Shown: one piece after another, positions 51,244 through 63,375 of the stretch
Position numbering within the stretch: position 1 is the first letter of the stretch
How the letters are laid out: every line of letters starts with the position of its first letter
From: Nymphaea colorata
Lineage: Eukaryota > Streptophyta > Magnoliopsida > Nymphaeales > Nymphaeaceae
NCBI RefSeq assembly: GCF_008831285.2
Contig: NC_045143.1
Location: 16,962,464 to 17,026,463, forward strand
Direction of reading: 5' to 3'
Length of the DNA stretch: 64,000 nucleotides
Notes under the pieces: generated by a model
The model's database searches: none
Told to the model about the DNA's origin: nothing
Seen by the model: the letters and a program-made list of their open reading frames with translations, nothing else
Position numbers and translations under genes: made by a program

Positions 51244-51331
51244 GTCCTTCTTTCGTGTTTTCTGAAGCACGCTTCTGGGATGATGGGAAAGAAGGACTGT
51301 GTTATCTTCCATGGCATCCGGAAAGAAGGAC
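51244..51331. repeat. Short inverted and direct repeat cluster
   Basis: GTCCTTCTTTC at 51244-51254 is the exact complement of GAAAGAAGGAC at 51287-51297, which recurs at 51321-51331 inside a longer direct repeat (GAAAGAAGGACTGTGTTATC). The 32-nt loop holds the palindrome GAAGCACGCTTC-like. Confidence 0.7.
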
Positions 51332-51354
51332 TGTGTTATCTCCTCCATTCAGTG

Positions 51355-51377
51355 CATATATATATATATATATATAT
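51355..51377. repeat. AT microsatellite
   Basis: Pure AT dinucleotide tract in intergenic DNA. Confidence 0.85.
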
Positions 51378-52384
51378 TGTCATTGAATGGTTTGCCTTTT
51401 CTTGTGGTTTGTGGTTTTGGCTCAAATAGTTCATTGGATGGGATTTACTTATAGTTTAACGAACAAATAGGAACTTTTGAATCACTTTCCTTTAAAAGTA
51501 TAAAAAAGAAGAGAAGAGTGTCAAAATCAATGAGGGAGAGCGTAGCAGAACCCAATGGGTTGAAAGTCCGCATTTTTATTTTAAAAAATGATTATGAACA
51601 AAATGATTTGCAATAGTAATACTATGTCAAAGCCATGTTTGCCACTAAATCACACGAAACCATTTAGTCTTCAAATGACTTTATAAATCGGAAAGCATAA
51701 AAAAATGCGTTTAGAAACTTTTATTTTTTGTAAATGAAAATTTGTGCGGAGAAGATGCTCAAGCACATGACTCTTGAGTATATGAAACTCGATTCATCAA
51801 CTGAAAACATGATTTTGATTACTTTATCAAACAAAAGGATCATAATCATATATGTTAATTTCATTAAAAAAAAAAAAGAAAACATGGCAACAAGATATCT
51901 AGGATTGAGGAGGAAAACTTCGCTGCCCAATTCAAGTTGCGTGCCTACGATCGCGACCATGGATTCCGCAGAGCACTGGTTATATCGTTGACAAAAAGCC
52001 TAAAAAAAGAGAGAAAGGAAGGCACCGCCTTTACTTTATTGCGGCAACTCAACCTGTCGGGCGGCTAGATTCATATACCACCAGCAGTATCGGCCATGCT
52101 GTGACCATCTTTTCATGTTAGTCGACCGGCCGGTTATAAAATGTTCACTAATGGTAAAGGGAGAGGTTAGCCGTGATTGCATACAGGCAGGCCTCTTGCT
52201 CGTGGATGCCTAATGTTCAAGGGGATTGAACTGATGACAAGTCTTTAACCTCTGACTAGCTATGTTGACGAGGAGGTGCTGGAGGGGTGAGAGAACATGT
52301 GTGCTAAGTTATGTTTGTCCATACCTGCGGTATGCTTTCCCATACCTGTGGTAGACAGTAGTGCTCATGATGGGGTTTACTCAA

Positions 52385-52600
52385 GAGCTGGCGGAAGCAG
52401 GATTTTTTTCAGGAACGCGCCAAACAATTCAACCTCTGGATACGGATGAGACAAAACTGAATCCGAATTTAAACAATAGACGACACAACTAATTTTTTTT
52501 TTATTTTTTCAATGTTTTTTTTTTTTTAAATTTGTTGGGGGTGGGGTTATGGCCTAGTAGGCCCCTCCCCTCTGCCCCTGGGTTTTCTAATTGTTTTCCT
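52385..52600. repeat. Short dispersed-repeat fragment
   Basis: Starts GAGCTGGCGGAAGCAGGATT, then a T-rich tract, then GGGGGTGGGGTTATGGCC and a CCCCTCCCCTCTGCCCCTGG terminus. This arrangement is characteristic of abundant non-coding plant repeats. The element class is not determined. Confidence 0.35.
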
Positions 52601-53228
52601 TATAGCACCCCAAAGAGCAAACTATTTTCCTTGCTTAACTTGATAACATGGTCTTGACAAAACTTAGGTGATATGGGTTCAATTGCATTTTAATTGGGGA
52701 TCTCAAATATATGTTACCTTGTAGTAATTATGGTCGGAAGGGGGAAAGGTCTGATCACAAATCCATGGTTTTGAAATCTGTGGTAGCCTCCGGTTGAAGA
52801 TCGGAAGCTATTGTAGATGAACAGATTTTTTAATTCCAAGCATTTATGTGAACTTCAGAGCCATCAATAGATTTCTAATCATTTAAAAAAAAAAGAAAAA
52901 GGCAATGAGAGTTGTTCACACTTCAAGCTATGATTATTGGGCTCCTCACCCTCACTGAGACACGAGTGGCACTTGTTTTAGCCAAAAGTTTGGCTTATAT
53001 AGCAAGAATGACTGAATTTCATGTTCATTTAACATGCTCTTCCGCATACCCATGCGTGGAACGGAATAGCTCCAAACTAAGTAACACGATATAATAAAGT
53101 AGAGATATCTTCACGACAATTAATGCACTGCTTGCTTTAGATTTATTAGGACAGCTGGTCGTGAATACATTTAAATTTCAACAATCAGTTTTTTTAATCT
53201 TCCATTCTTAGCTAGATTGCCCATTTGC

Positions 53229-53255
<27 letters not shown>
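53229..53255. repeat. AT microsatellite
   Basis: Pure AT dinucleotide tract, about 130 bp left of a MITE-like inverted repeat. Confidence 0.85.
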
Positions 53256-53260
<5 letters not shown>

Positions 53261-53383
53261 GGCCTCCCCATTTTCTTTTTAACTAATTAAGAATGTAATT
53301 CTCTGGTTTGGTATCAAGCAAGTGGCATGACATACTTAATTTCTAAGCCATATCTCCCTACGCGAAAGCAAAATATACTAGAC

Positions 53384-53590
53384 ATTTTGATTCTAGAATT
53401 AAAAAATGACTTGTTTGATGAAAAAGGGAATTCAAATTCTAGAATTCAAAATTTGAAGCTTTCATGCCTTGTACCTCAAAGTGAGATAAAAGAATTTCCA
53501 GAATTCTGAATCATAATTACACCCTTTAGGACGCGATCATAATTTCAAAATGTTGATTTTGAAACGAGTCTATAATTCTAGAATCAAAAT
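53384..53590. mobile_element. MITE-like inverted repeat element
   Basis: ATTTTGATTCTAGAATT at 53384-53400 and its exact complement at 53574-53590. Each arm is followed outward or inward by TTGTTTGAT words (53413 and 53593), and the interior has more ATTCTAGAATTC palindromes. It could be a MITE or a nested remnant extending to about 53670. Non-coding. Confidence 0.45.
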
Positions 53591-56500
53591 TCTTTGTTTG
53601 ATAACTCAATTCTCATTTTCACAAAATGAGAACAATGATTCTAAAATTCCATTAATTCTAAGAGAATCGAACGCCTTTGGAGTTGGATTGGTGAATCGGC
53701 GTTGCCATATGAAGTCGGTCTGCATTTTGAAAGATAATTTTCTTAACAGGTCTAAGGCAATAAATATAGATTTGTCAATTACGTTGCTTTAGTAAGAGGG
53801 TCGACCAAATGCCATGAGCCACAGCCTTCATTAATGTTTCGGTACAGAGCCGGTGCACAACATGATATTGATTGATACAGACCGAGGAGATCCAATGTAG
53901 GTGACATCGACATGGAACCGCCGGTGCAATTTCACGTCCAGTTGGTATTGAGTTGGAAGAGTATAGCCGGCCGGAGTGGATCAGCAGCAGAATACCAGGG
54001 AGGTGGTTGAAAACCAAAGTCACGTAATTAACGTAAGCAAAACAATCGGCGCCGACCCTATCAAAGGAGGAGCTGGAGGGGCTCAATTACAGGGATGGGC
54101 CTTCGGAATTCCGGCGATCCATCGTCATCTCAAGATGGAAGCTGTTGCCCACAAGCGATTCTTTTCATTTGATTGCCTCATTGAGTTTGGAGATTTCGAT
54201 CGAGTAAAATGTTTTTCTAATGTACGTCTACATGTCAATCGGACACATTGGCAATTGATAAAAACAACTAGCTCCATATGGATTTTATATTGTCTTTCAT
54301 TTCAAAATAAAGCATATAACTATTACAGTATCAAAGCCATATCTGCCGCAGAAGGTGTTAGGTTGAAGACTGCATTATTTCTGCTCAACTATTCATCGTT
54401 TTCGTATGCCATTATTCCGCGGGATCACGTGAAAAAACAACTAAGGTCTTTGGAAATTACAAAGAACGTTGCCGACTGAAATGGATTTGGCTTGCTCATT
54501 AGCCAAGGCAAGTCGCAGCTTCCAGCTAAAGATTGAAGACTTGTATCAATGCCGATATCTTCGAGATGCGGCTGCTAGGTTGGAGCATGCCGAGCGAAAG
54601 TAATGAATATTCTTGATACCCTTTCTCAGTTACCTCTTCACTATTTTATTTCACGCAAGCAAATTTCTGCAAGTTGAGTATTTTCTTGGAGGGATAAAGC
54701 GATAGCGCGTTTGGGGATGCTGCCATCGTCTTCTCTCGGCACTTTTTTTATTCTCATTTGAGCTTTTCAAGGTGGGGTCTGATACTTACTTGATCTTAGG
54801 GTCAATTCCTAGCACGCTAACCTCTGCATGCCAATTTGGCGACAGCTGATTCAACTGATATACAGCGTCGATTGTCAATAGGCCGCAAAAACATTAAAAT
54901 TTTGAAATGAAACACATATACAAAAATGAACTGAAAACTGTCATTAAAGATATGAACTGGAAGAAAAGAAGGGGGAAGTTGGGATATTTGGGATTTTTCA
55001 AAAAAAAAAAAAAACTTTTTTGTACTTCTAACTTTTTCACTACCTTTTTTAAATTGTTATCTTTATAGAGGATGTCCTCTTTTTATTAAGTAAGTGAAAA
55101 GTCAAGAATTCAACACCCGAGTCCTTCTCTGGATGTCAGGCTCTACTATAATCTGGATACGACCAGGAGGCCTAAGTGAAAAGGTAAAACGCTAAAGTAC
55201 TTATCATTGATGAACTTATTATGCAAGTTTGGTTCCTTATGGCCCACAGCTGTCTAACAATAATACTTCAATAAAAGAACCAAGTCCTGTCTCAATTATT
55301 GTTCTTAAGGTGCATTTGGCTTTATCAAAGTGTCCGAATATAAAATTGACAACCTCTGTCTTGATTTAGCACAATACTGTAAACAAATGCCACATAGATG
55401 AGATATTGATTAATCGATGTTGTGATTAAATGCTTGCATTTAATTTTTTTTGTAATCTCATCTCATTGGGCCGGTGAGACAAGACAGTCGAATACAACTG
55501 ATAGTCTATTTTAGGAAAGACGTTTTTGACTGTGCCGTTTTAACATTCCTGTCAAAGCATCCCAATCAATCCCCGCCTAGGCATGTTAAATGGGGCAAAT
55601 TGAGATGGACCCGGCACCGATCTTTCTTTTCTCACATTTTTCCGGTAACTCCGGCCGGTCGAATGAAATTTTACCGAGAGAAAATGAAACAACTAGTTGA
55701 TCATGATTCTTACCGGGGGCATTTCCACTTCATCTATTTATTGTTCACATACAGTTGCTTCATTTATGGTTCACTAATTCTTCCATACGGCCGCCCCTAC
55801 TCTGCTTCTGACAATAATTCTACTCATGGGTAGTGCACCAATTGATATCTTGTTGGTGGAACACTGCTCTTGGTTCACATAAATGTGTGCAAGATGAACT
55901 TTATGGTGGCATGGTCATGCTGCAGACAGAGGTGACACGATAATGTAAAAAGTCGACTTGTGACTCATAGTATTCTTGGATGAACTAGTTTCTGTGTTTT
56001 CATGGTGCACTTTCGTCTTGAATCGTGTTGGCATGTGCTCTTTATGGTACCACCTGCATCGGACGCAGTAAATGAAGTTCAGAGAGGCCGATCGACGCGT
56101 ATTTGAAACACAGAAAGTCTTTGAACGTGGTAACACGTATTGCATTGACAATCGTCTTTTCGAGTTGTTGAATCCGTTCGGACGTTGACATGTTATATCC
56201 ATGAGTTATTGTTTCTTTCTGTTTCCTGAACTATCTCTATCCTCTTGATGAATCTCGACGGTGGTTGATTCTGGTGTGCAGTATCAAAATTATCCTTCAA
56301 GATGATTATAATTGACTTTTAATCATGAAAAATCACATTTACCTGGTTGGGTAACTACTTTATGAAGAAAATCATGGCCATAGACATAGGTTTAATATGT
56401 AGTAGTTTCACTTAAATATGCAACTACGGGATATTCTCAGCTACATACACGCGCCTGCTCATAAAAACGTAGCCATAAAGATGCGGTTTCTTCTCTCTTT

Positions 56501-57610
56501 TGTGGAAAAGTCGATCCATGGATTACTTGGAAACAGTCGAACATTTGCCAAAATCAACACTTGAATAGTCACACCCTTGATGTGGGAAAAGGCAGAAAAA
56601 AAAAAAGGCGGCTAGGCCTTCGAATTCAACAAAAGTATGGCCATTGACCTTGTTGAGTTTTGAAGTTTGAAAATGAGTCCAATTCATTCATTATCATAAT
56701 CAAACAATTAAATTAGCATTTACGTTGATTCTTATAGAATCGAAGCATGGAGACTGGCAGTAAGATCGAATTGCTGATGCACGCAAAGTTTCATGCTGAG
56801 GGTCGGAAGGGAGTTTCTTCGTTCGATCGGATTGTTCTGGAAGTCAGAATCTAGGAGATCGATCATGTGGTCCACATGGTCCGGGATTCAACTGTAAGCC
56901 ATCGCATGTTAGACCACATATCTAGTCGTCCATGACTGCATGATATGTTTGCGGCAAACAAATCTAAAATGAATCCAATACTGTACGCTGGTAAGACAAT
57001 CCAAGGTAATCAAATATGGGTCATTAAAGTCGTATGGTTTTTTCAGAGCCAATTATTGGCAATTGGCTCTGGTGCTGGAAAATCATTGTTATCAACTGAT
57101 CTGACAGAGAGAGCAAAAGAAAAGACAAGCATTTTACGCTAAAAAATGTATTGTTATCTGCTTTCATTTATTCTGCTTCGAATAGGACAGAAACAAACTA
57201 ATCCTGTTTAAATCTGAACGAAGCATATAAGTTCATATATCTTACGGTAATGATGCGAAAGGAAGAATGATAGGTCAGTGCAAAGTCGAATAATTGATTA
57301 ATTAAAGTGGACGCATTTGCAGCCTAATGAGATATTGACCTAAAACCATAACTTGCGCAGTAAGTACTTCTTCCAGAAGATACGTAGACGTCAATAGACA
57401 GAGCGGAACCGAATTAGGAGCGCCTGTTGTGGTTGGGTGAGGAAGGGAAGAGAAAAAAGAAAGAAGAGAGAAGACACCGTGAGATTGGAGTTGGATGTAT
57501 GGTTGGTGAGGTTAAGTAATCCAACAAAAAAATCCCTTCCTGCACACTATCTGCCCATCCATTCCCCCTCAATTTATTCCGCTTCCATCATCTTTGGCTT
57601 CAACTTCACC

Positions 57611-57632
57611 CTCTCTCTCTCTCTCTCTCTGT
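57611..57632. repeat. CT microsatellite upstream of GPAT
   Basis: Pure CT dinucleotide tract about 310 bp before the GPAT start codon. A second CT-rich stretch lies at 57886-57903, in the predicted leader. Confidence 0.8.
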
Positions 57633-57859
57633 CTAGATTTTCAAAGCCAGGCCAACAAAAATTTAAGGAAAATTCCTCAGGTAGTTGGGGATTGTTAAAC
57701 TGCCGTTTGTTTCCTTCCCTGCCCAGAGATTCAAGTCAAGAAATGCATGCAAATACTCATGTCCCCACATCCTCCTTATAACTCCTCCCACTGGCTCCTC
57801 ACCGTACTGAATCAGATCTCCTACATCCTACACCCTCTCTCTTCCTGATCTTCCATTGA

Positions 57860-57869
57860 CACATATAAG
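57860..57869 (+). promoter_or_regulatory. Possible TATA box of GPAT5-like gene
   Basis: CACATATAAGG about 70 nt before the ATG at 57938, leaving a predicted leader of roughly 40 nt that includes a CT-rich stretch. Confidence 0.45.
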
Positions 57870-57937
57870 GTAAGGTCGATTCGCATCTCTCTCCCTCTCT
57901 CTGTTGTGAGCGGAGGAGGAAGAGGCGGAATTAAGCC

Positions 57938-59855
57938 ATGGTGTCTCGATTCTCGCTGGAGGATGCAGCGCAGGAGTCGGTGGTGTCGGAGCTGGAGGGA
58001 ACGCTGCTCAAGGACGCGGACACCTTCTCCTACTTCATGCTCGTCGCCTTCGAGGCGTCGGGCCTTGTCCGCTTCACCGTCCTTCTGCTATGTTGGCCGT
58101 TCTTCCGCGCCCTCCACTCGCTCGGCTACCACGACGCCGCACTCCGGCTGGCCATCTTCGTAGCGGTGGCGGGACTGCCGGAGATGGAGATCGAGATGGT
58201 GTCGCGGGCGGTCCTGCCCAAGTTCTTCATGGACGACCTCGACGTGGAGGCGTGGCGGGTGTTCAGCCGGTTCGGCCGCAAGGTGGTGGTGAGCAGCTGC
58301 CCGAGGATCATGGTGGAGTGGTTCGGCACCAAGCACCTGGGCGCCGATGACGTCGTCGGTCCCGACCTCGCCTTCAACCGGTTCGGTCGGGCCACCGGTT
58401 TTGTCGTCCGAGCTGGGCAAGGCTCGGTAGCCGACCGGGTCAAGAGCGCGCTCAAATCGGACCGGCCGGACGTCGGCCTCGGCCGCGGGCCCTCCATCTC
58501 TTCCCTCCTGTCTTCATGCAAGGTGCGCCTTTCAACAACCTTCGTCTCTCCGCTTCTTCAACCTTCTTCCTTCTCGCTCATCTCTCGCTCTTACCCAGAA
58601 ATCTTTTCCCCAAGCCCGTAAGAATAGAATAGAAATGGCCTCATTAAAGACCATAACGTGGCATAATGGGCAGCCCGAGAAACGTTCTGTTCAGAAATAA
58701 TGCAACAGATCCATGTGTCCGGAATGCATGATGAGTTTCCCAATCCACTGGTAAGAACAGTTGGGGCAGCAGGAAACATGATGGACAAGAAACTGTTGAA
58801 CTTATAAAAAAGAAGAAACTAATTAATGCACAGCTACTGCGGATGTCAACAGAAAAACAAAATTACTATTTTCTTGACCATTTCACCAGCTTTAACCCTC
58901 GAGCGATATCGACATGCAGGAGCAGCACCACACGCCATTCACTGCCGACGGCGAGACCCACTCGGACCAGCTCTTCCGGCCACCACCTGTCATTTTCCAC
59001 GACGGCAGACTGGTCCGCCGGCCGACGCCAGCGACCGCTCTCTTGACCCTCATCTGGATTCCTCTAGGCTCGGTTCTGGCCTTCGTCCGCCTCCTGGCCG
59101 GGGTCTTGCAGCCCGTATGGCTCATCCCCTACTCCATCCCCATCTTCGGCGGCGAGCTCACCGTCCGGGGGAGCCCTCCGCCGCCGGCGAGCAGCGAGGC
59201 AGGCGAGGGCGTGCTGTTCGTGTGCACCCACCGCACCCTGATGGACCCGGTCGCCCTGTCAGTAGCCCTGCAACGCAGGCTCACGGCGGTCACCTACTCG
59301 ATCTCGCGCCTCTCCGAGATCCTATCTCCGATACCGACGGTCCGACTGACTCGGAACCGGCAGGTCGACGCGGAAAGGATCAGGTTGGAGTTGGGGAAGG
59401 GGGACCTGGTCGTGTGCCCGGAAGGGACGACGTGCCGGGAACCGTTTCTGTTGAGGTTCAGTGCGCTCTTCGCGGAGCTGACGGACCGTATCGTACCGGT
59501 GGGCATCAACTACCGGGTCAGCTTCTTTCACGCGACGACGGCTCGGGGGTACAAGGCAATGGATCCGATATTTTTCATGATGAACCCGAGACCGGCGTAC
59601 GAGGTGACGCTGCTGAACCAGCTGCCGGTGGAGCTCACTTGCTCGGGAGGGAAGAGCGCGCAGGAGGTGGCGAACTACGTGCAGCGCATACTGGGGTCGG
59701 CGATGGGGTACGAGTGCACCAGGCTGACCCGGCGGGACAAGTACCAGGTGCTGGCCGGCAACGACGGCACCGTGTCCCATGCCTCCAACTGGGACGGCTT
59801 CGTTAAGAAGCTGGAGGGCCTTCTTCACCGGCACCTCCTCAAATCTTTCCACTGA
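57938..59855 (+). CDS. GPAT5: GPAT5/7-like sn-2 glycerol-3-phosphate acyltransferase, 2 exons, 506 aa
   Basis: Exon 1 57938-58522 and exon 2 58920-59855 join in frame (195 + 311 codons; TGCAAG/GTGCGC and CATGCAG/GAG borders). Land-plant GPATs of this class transfer oxidised fatty acyl groups from CoA to glycerol-3-phosphate for suberin or cutin, at the ER. The acyltransferase motifs are HRTLMDP (299-305), PEGTTCREP (362-370) and [10 protein letters not shown] (386-395). The N-terminal HAD-phosphatase-like domain has motif I as ELEGTLL (18-24): both catalytic Asp of DxDGTLL are Glu, as in GPAT5/GPAT7, so phosphatase activity is probably absent. Hydrophobic segments lie at about 33-56 and 235-273. 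Overall similarity ([37 protein letters not shown]) is closest to Arabidopsis GPAT5. The coding region is very GC-rich. Confidence 0.93.
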
Positions 59856-62199
59856 TTTTTCTCTTTCCCTGCGTGTAAGATATTTATAATTTTTTTTTTT
59901 CCCCGTATATAGATAGGTGGATTTTTTCAAACTTACAAACGGTTGTCTTTCGGCCCCGTTTATTGTTGGAGTTTCCAGGTGTTTGTTGTATTACTTTGCA
60001 TGAAAAAGAATAAATGAAGTGAAATATATTTGCATGACTTCACTCAAACACACATATACAATGCATCAAAAGAATGTTTCCCAGAGATAAATTGTTCACC
60101 TGGTTGAGGTAGAGGCTGGTCTTAAACAGTAATGTCCCGTGGACAGGTCACCTTTTGGCTTATCCTATTGGAAATAGTTGGCATGATCTTCATATTTTCA
60201 TACTTTTCTTGGATATTTGAAAAGAACGATATATGATTTTAATATGGCATTCTTTGCGCGTCCCTTAGTTCAGTTTTAGAGTTAGAGTTCCTGTAAGAAC
60301 CAGATCTCAGCCCGGTATACATGGATCTCTAATAAGAAGAAAAGGAGGTGGTAGGATTGAACTGCAGATCTATGGACTAAAGATACATGAAATACAGATC
60401 ATTCCTGATGCATACTTAGTATTTCATGAAAGTATAGGTCCCAAATGTTACCACATATTGAATGTTTGAGTCTGCTTTTGACCGCAATAAAACAAATAAA
60501 AACGAACGCCTTGGGAATCGGCGAATTTTTCTGATGCAATTTTGGTCAGCCGTTCTGGCCGTTGGCCAGAAGACAGGAATAGATCCACGAGTTTTTTTGG
60601 GGATAAGAACCGCATGTATTTATTAATTACCAGATTTAGTTGGTCAACCTCTTTACTTAATTAACTTAATTATTCGTTGGAATATGAAATGGGTAAGGCC
60701 GTGCACTGCTAGGTGTGGGTTGGACCAAAAAAATTATGCGCGGGCGGGACCGATAACTTAGGACCTAGCTCTCCTGCTCATGCGCCACGCTTCCTGTTAT
60801 AATACAGTGTTTACAGTACAGCACTTTACTCTAATTTTTTTATTGGCAGTAAGGATTCATTATTCAATGCTTCTGTTCAATTTAATATGATTTTTTTCAT
60901 CCACCAATATGGTGAGAATGGAAGCAATACAAAAACTTCACGTGATATATATATATTTTTTAAATGCACTTAACTTGTTGTATGCACAAAAGTCTAGTGA
61001 AATGAAAAACTCCTACCTGCTTGTAACAGTATCTCCTCTTGTAGATGCGTTTGGTAAGAAAGGAAATCTAAAGAAATCTCCACCGTATCTGTTCCTAAGC
61101 ATAAACGTATCACTTATTGGAGCAAACATGGTAACCTTAGAGGAACTCCAACTCTATATTAAGATTTCCATTTTGCTTGCGTGCATATTTTGGGAGGCGG
61201 ACACTAATGCATATATCCAAATTATGATTGGACCCAAACGCCTTTCAGTTTTGGGAAGCGGACAAGTTTTTTCGCTGCACAGCAAATAAATCTTTGTCAC
61301 TATAGTGACAACGAATACCTCCTTGCCAGCCAAGAATGAGCTAAGAAGACTTGTCCGAATCACGATAAACCTGGATCCAGATCCAGCTACAAAGGGTAGA
61401 GGCAAGATCTGAAAAAGAGTGATACCCACCCGTATGCCCGATTCGTGTCGACCATCAAGTGGCGGGTTTGGATAATGGGGAACCAATTAAAAGTCCAAAG
61501 CAAGCCCCATGGTCGTCCATCCCATTCCATTCCACGCCTCGGCTGGAGCAGGTGGGCCGAAGCGTGGGTCCCGCAGGGCACCAGGCTGGTGGGGCTCCGT
61601 TACTACGCGACAAAAAAAAAAATCTAACTCCTTTGGCCAATGGGACGACGCCAGGTCAGCTGCTCCGCTGGCGCCGGGAAGTCCTTAACACGCTAGCCCT
61701 TGGCTGAGCTATCAGACGCGCCTTCGCGGTTGCCGCTGTTGAAGATTCCCAGAGAGAGAGAGAGGGAGGGTGAAGGGGATCGCTGCGCTGCGTTTTCCTT
61801 CTTTTAGCCGATCCCTTTCTCTCCTCCTCTCCCCTCTCAATAACAACCCCCTCCCGCCGGTCTTCACTCTCTTATTCCGGCATTATCCGGCCGGAAAGTG
61901 ATCGTTCGGGGGATCTTTAACACCCTCTCTCTCTAATAACACCGGACGGTGCGGATCATACCCTTTCTTTGCATTGTTCCTTTAGCTTGGCGCTCCTCTT
62001 GTTTTTGGTCTGCCTTTTCTCGAATCCTGGGGTGACTTCGCCTGTGGGGTTTCGTGTTTCGGGGGGTGCTAGGCAAAAATCGTGTTTCTTGGTTGTGTGA
62101 TTTTGGGTTTCCGTTTTAGGGGGAGGATCTTGGGAGAGTCGAGTCGGTGCATTTGGGGTTGGGGGCTTTCTCGAACTGAGGGTGTTGTGCGGGTCGTAG
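59856..62199. other. Gene-free interval between GPAT and the RING gene
   Basis: Left part is GPAT 3' UTR. The middle is AT-rich; a possible short MITE has GCGTTTGGT at 61047-61055 and ACCCAAACGC at 61232-61241 as ends. The right part (61.5-62.2 kb) is GC- and CT-rich promoter and leader of the RING gene with a GA run at 61751-61764. A 126-codon open frame at 60909-61289 overlaps the MITE-like segment and is not credible as a gene. Confidence 0.55.
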
Positions 62200-63375
62200 A
62201 TGTCTTCCCTGAGCTCCTCCTACTGGTGCTACCGATGCAGCCGGTTTGTGAGGGTGTGGACCAGGGAGAGCGTCGTCTGTCCCGACTGCGATGGAGGGTT
62301 CGTCGAGGAGATTGATAGTCCCGGCAGGTCGACCGAGCTCCGCCATCGTCGGTTCCCGGCTGCTTCTGTCGGTCGGCCCACTAGCCGGTCCAATTCTCCC
62401 GGGCGATCGTCTCCGCGCGCTTCCGTTGGTCAGGGTTCGAGCTTCGGCCGGAGGAACAGGGGCAGCGGGGAGAGGTCGCCATTCAACCCCGTAATCGTCC
62501 TACGCGGGCCCCCCGGGGAAGCCGGTCGCGGGGCGGTGTTGCCTGCGCTCGAGCGGGGAAGGTTCGAGCTATACTACGACGATGGCGTCGGATCGGGGCT
62601 CAGGCCGCTCCCGTCGAGCATGTCCGATTTTCTGATGGGATCCGGGTTCGATCGGCTCCTTGAGCAGCTGAGCCAGGTTGAGGTGAATGGGGTCGGACGC
62701 TGCGAGAACCCGCCGGCGTCCAAGAGCGCGGTGGAGGCGATGCCCACGATCAAGATCGACCAGAGCCATATCAGTTGCGATTCTCACTGCGCCGTCTGCA
62801 AGGACCCCTTCGAGCTCGACGCCGAAGCTCGGGAGATGCCGTGCAAACACATCTACCACTCCGACTGCATCCTTCCTTGGCTCTCAATGCACAATTCTTG
62901 CCCAGTCTGCCGCCACGAGCTTCCTACCGACGTTCAGCCGCCGGCGCCAAGGACTGCCCCTCAAGCCACTGATGCCCCAGAGGAAGAAGACACGGTCGGG
63001 TTGACTATTTGGAGGCTGCCTGGTGGTGGGTTCGCCGTCGGCAGGTTTTCTGGTGGCCGCCGTCCAGGGGAAGGCGAGCTTCCGGTGGTTTACACGGAAA
63101 TGGACGGCGATCTCAATTCTGGAGCGGCGGCAAGGCGGGCGCCTTGGGTTGCTGCTCGAAGCAGCAGCTCAAGGCCGAGTGGTGGTGTCGGGCAAGCATT
63201 TAGAAGGTTCTTTTCCTTCCTCGGCAGGCTCCGCCCATCGTCTTCTTCAAGATCGTCGAATTTGGAATCTCCGAGGGATCGCAGCAGGCAGCATGGTTCG
63301 GCATTGTCCAGGCCCTCGAGGCAGCATGGTGCGTGGGCATTCGAATATGGTAGTGGCGTTTCCAGATGGGGTTAG
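62200..63375 (+). CDS. RDUF1: RING-H2/DUF1117 E3 ubiquitin ligase, single exon, 391 aa
   Basis: The N-terminal zinc ribbon SYWCYRCSRFVRV..CPDC (C10, C13, C27, C30) is followed by a Ser/Arg/Gly-rich linker, the segment SDFLMGSGFDRLLEQLSQ, and a complete RING-H2 finger (C197, C200, C215, H217, H220, C223, C234, C237, with PW at 226-227 for E2 contact). The C-terminal DUF1117 region (about 265-350) contains VGLTIWRLPGGGFAVGRFSGG and ELPVVYTEMDG. This combination defines the RDUF1/RDUF2 type; Arabidopsis members are cytosolic or nuclear E3 ligases in ABA and drought responses. The start codon gives MSSLSSSYWC, as in homologues. Coding sequence is strongly GC-rich. RDUF1 versus RDUF2 is not resolved. 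Confidence 0.92.
   Translation: MSSLSSSYWCYRCSRFVRVWTRESVVCPDCDGGFVEEIDSPGRSTELRHRRFPAASVGRPTSRSNSPGRSSPRASVGQGSSFGRRNRGSGERSPFNPVIVLRGPPGEAGRGAVLPALERGRFELYYDDGVGSGLRPLPSSMSDFLMGSGFDRLLEQLSQVEVNGVGRCENPPASKSAVEAMPTIKIDQSHISCDSHCAVCKDPFELDAEAREMPCKHIYHSDCILPWLSMHNSCPVCRHELPTDVQPPAPRTAPQATDAPEEEDTVGLTIWRLPGGGFAVGRFSGGRRPGEGELPVVYTEMDGDLNSGAAARRAPWVAARSSSSRPSGGVGQAFRRFFSFLGRLRPSSSSRSSNLESPRDRSRQHGSALSRPSRQHGAWAFEYGSGVSRWG

Larger units (their letters stand above)
46023..57937. other. Gene-poor 11.9-kb interval between Pumilio and GPAT
   Basis: Left edge is the Pumilio 5' leader (to about 46.4 kb, GC-rich), right edge the GPAT promoter. Between them are AT-rich DNA, MITE-like elements (46.9, 53.4 kb), a related repeat fragment (49.9 kb), a short-repeat fragment (52.4 kb), microsatellites and an imperfect hairpin (51.24 kb). 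The longest open frames (about 165 codons at 53976-54479 plus and 48271-48768 minus) match nothing I recognise. Confidence 0.55.

Noticed and set aside
53976-54479. Plus-strand open frame of about 167 codons
   Set aside because: No recognisable domain, AT-rich, no supporting splice or promoter context, in a repeat-rich interval. Chance open frame is likelier.
58088-58521. Long antisense open frames inside GPAT exon 1
   Set aside because: Expected shadows of a GC-rich coding exon; no family similarity.
60909-61289. Plus-strand open frame of 126 codons
   Set aside because: Overlaps a MITE-like segment with GCGTTTGG ends; no protein family recognised.
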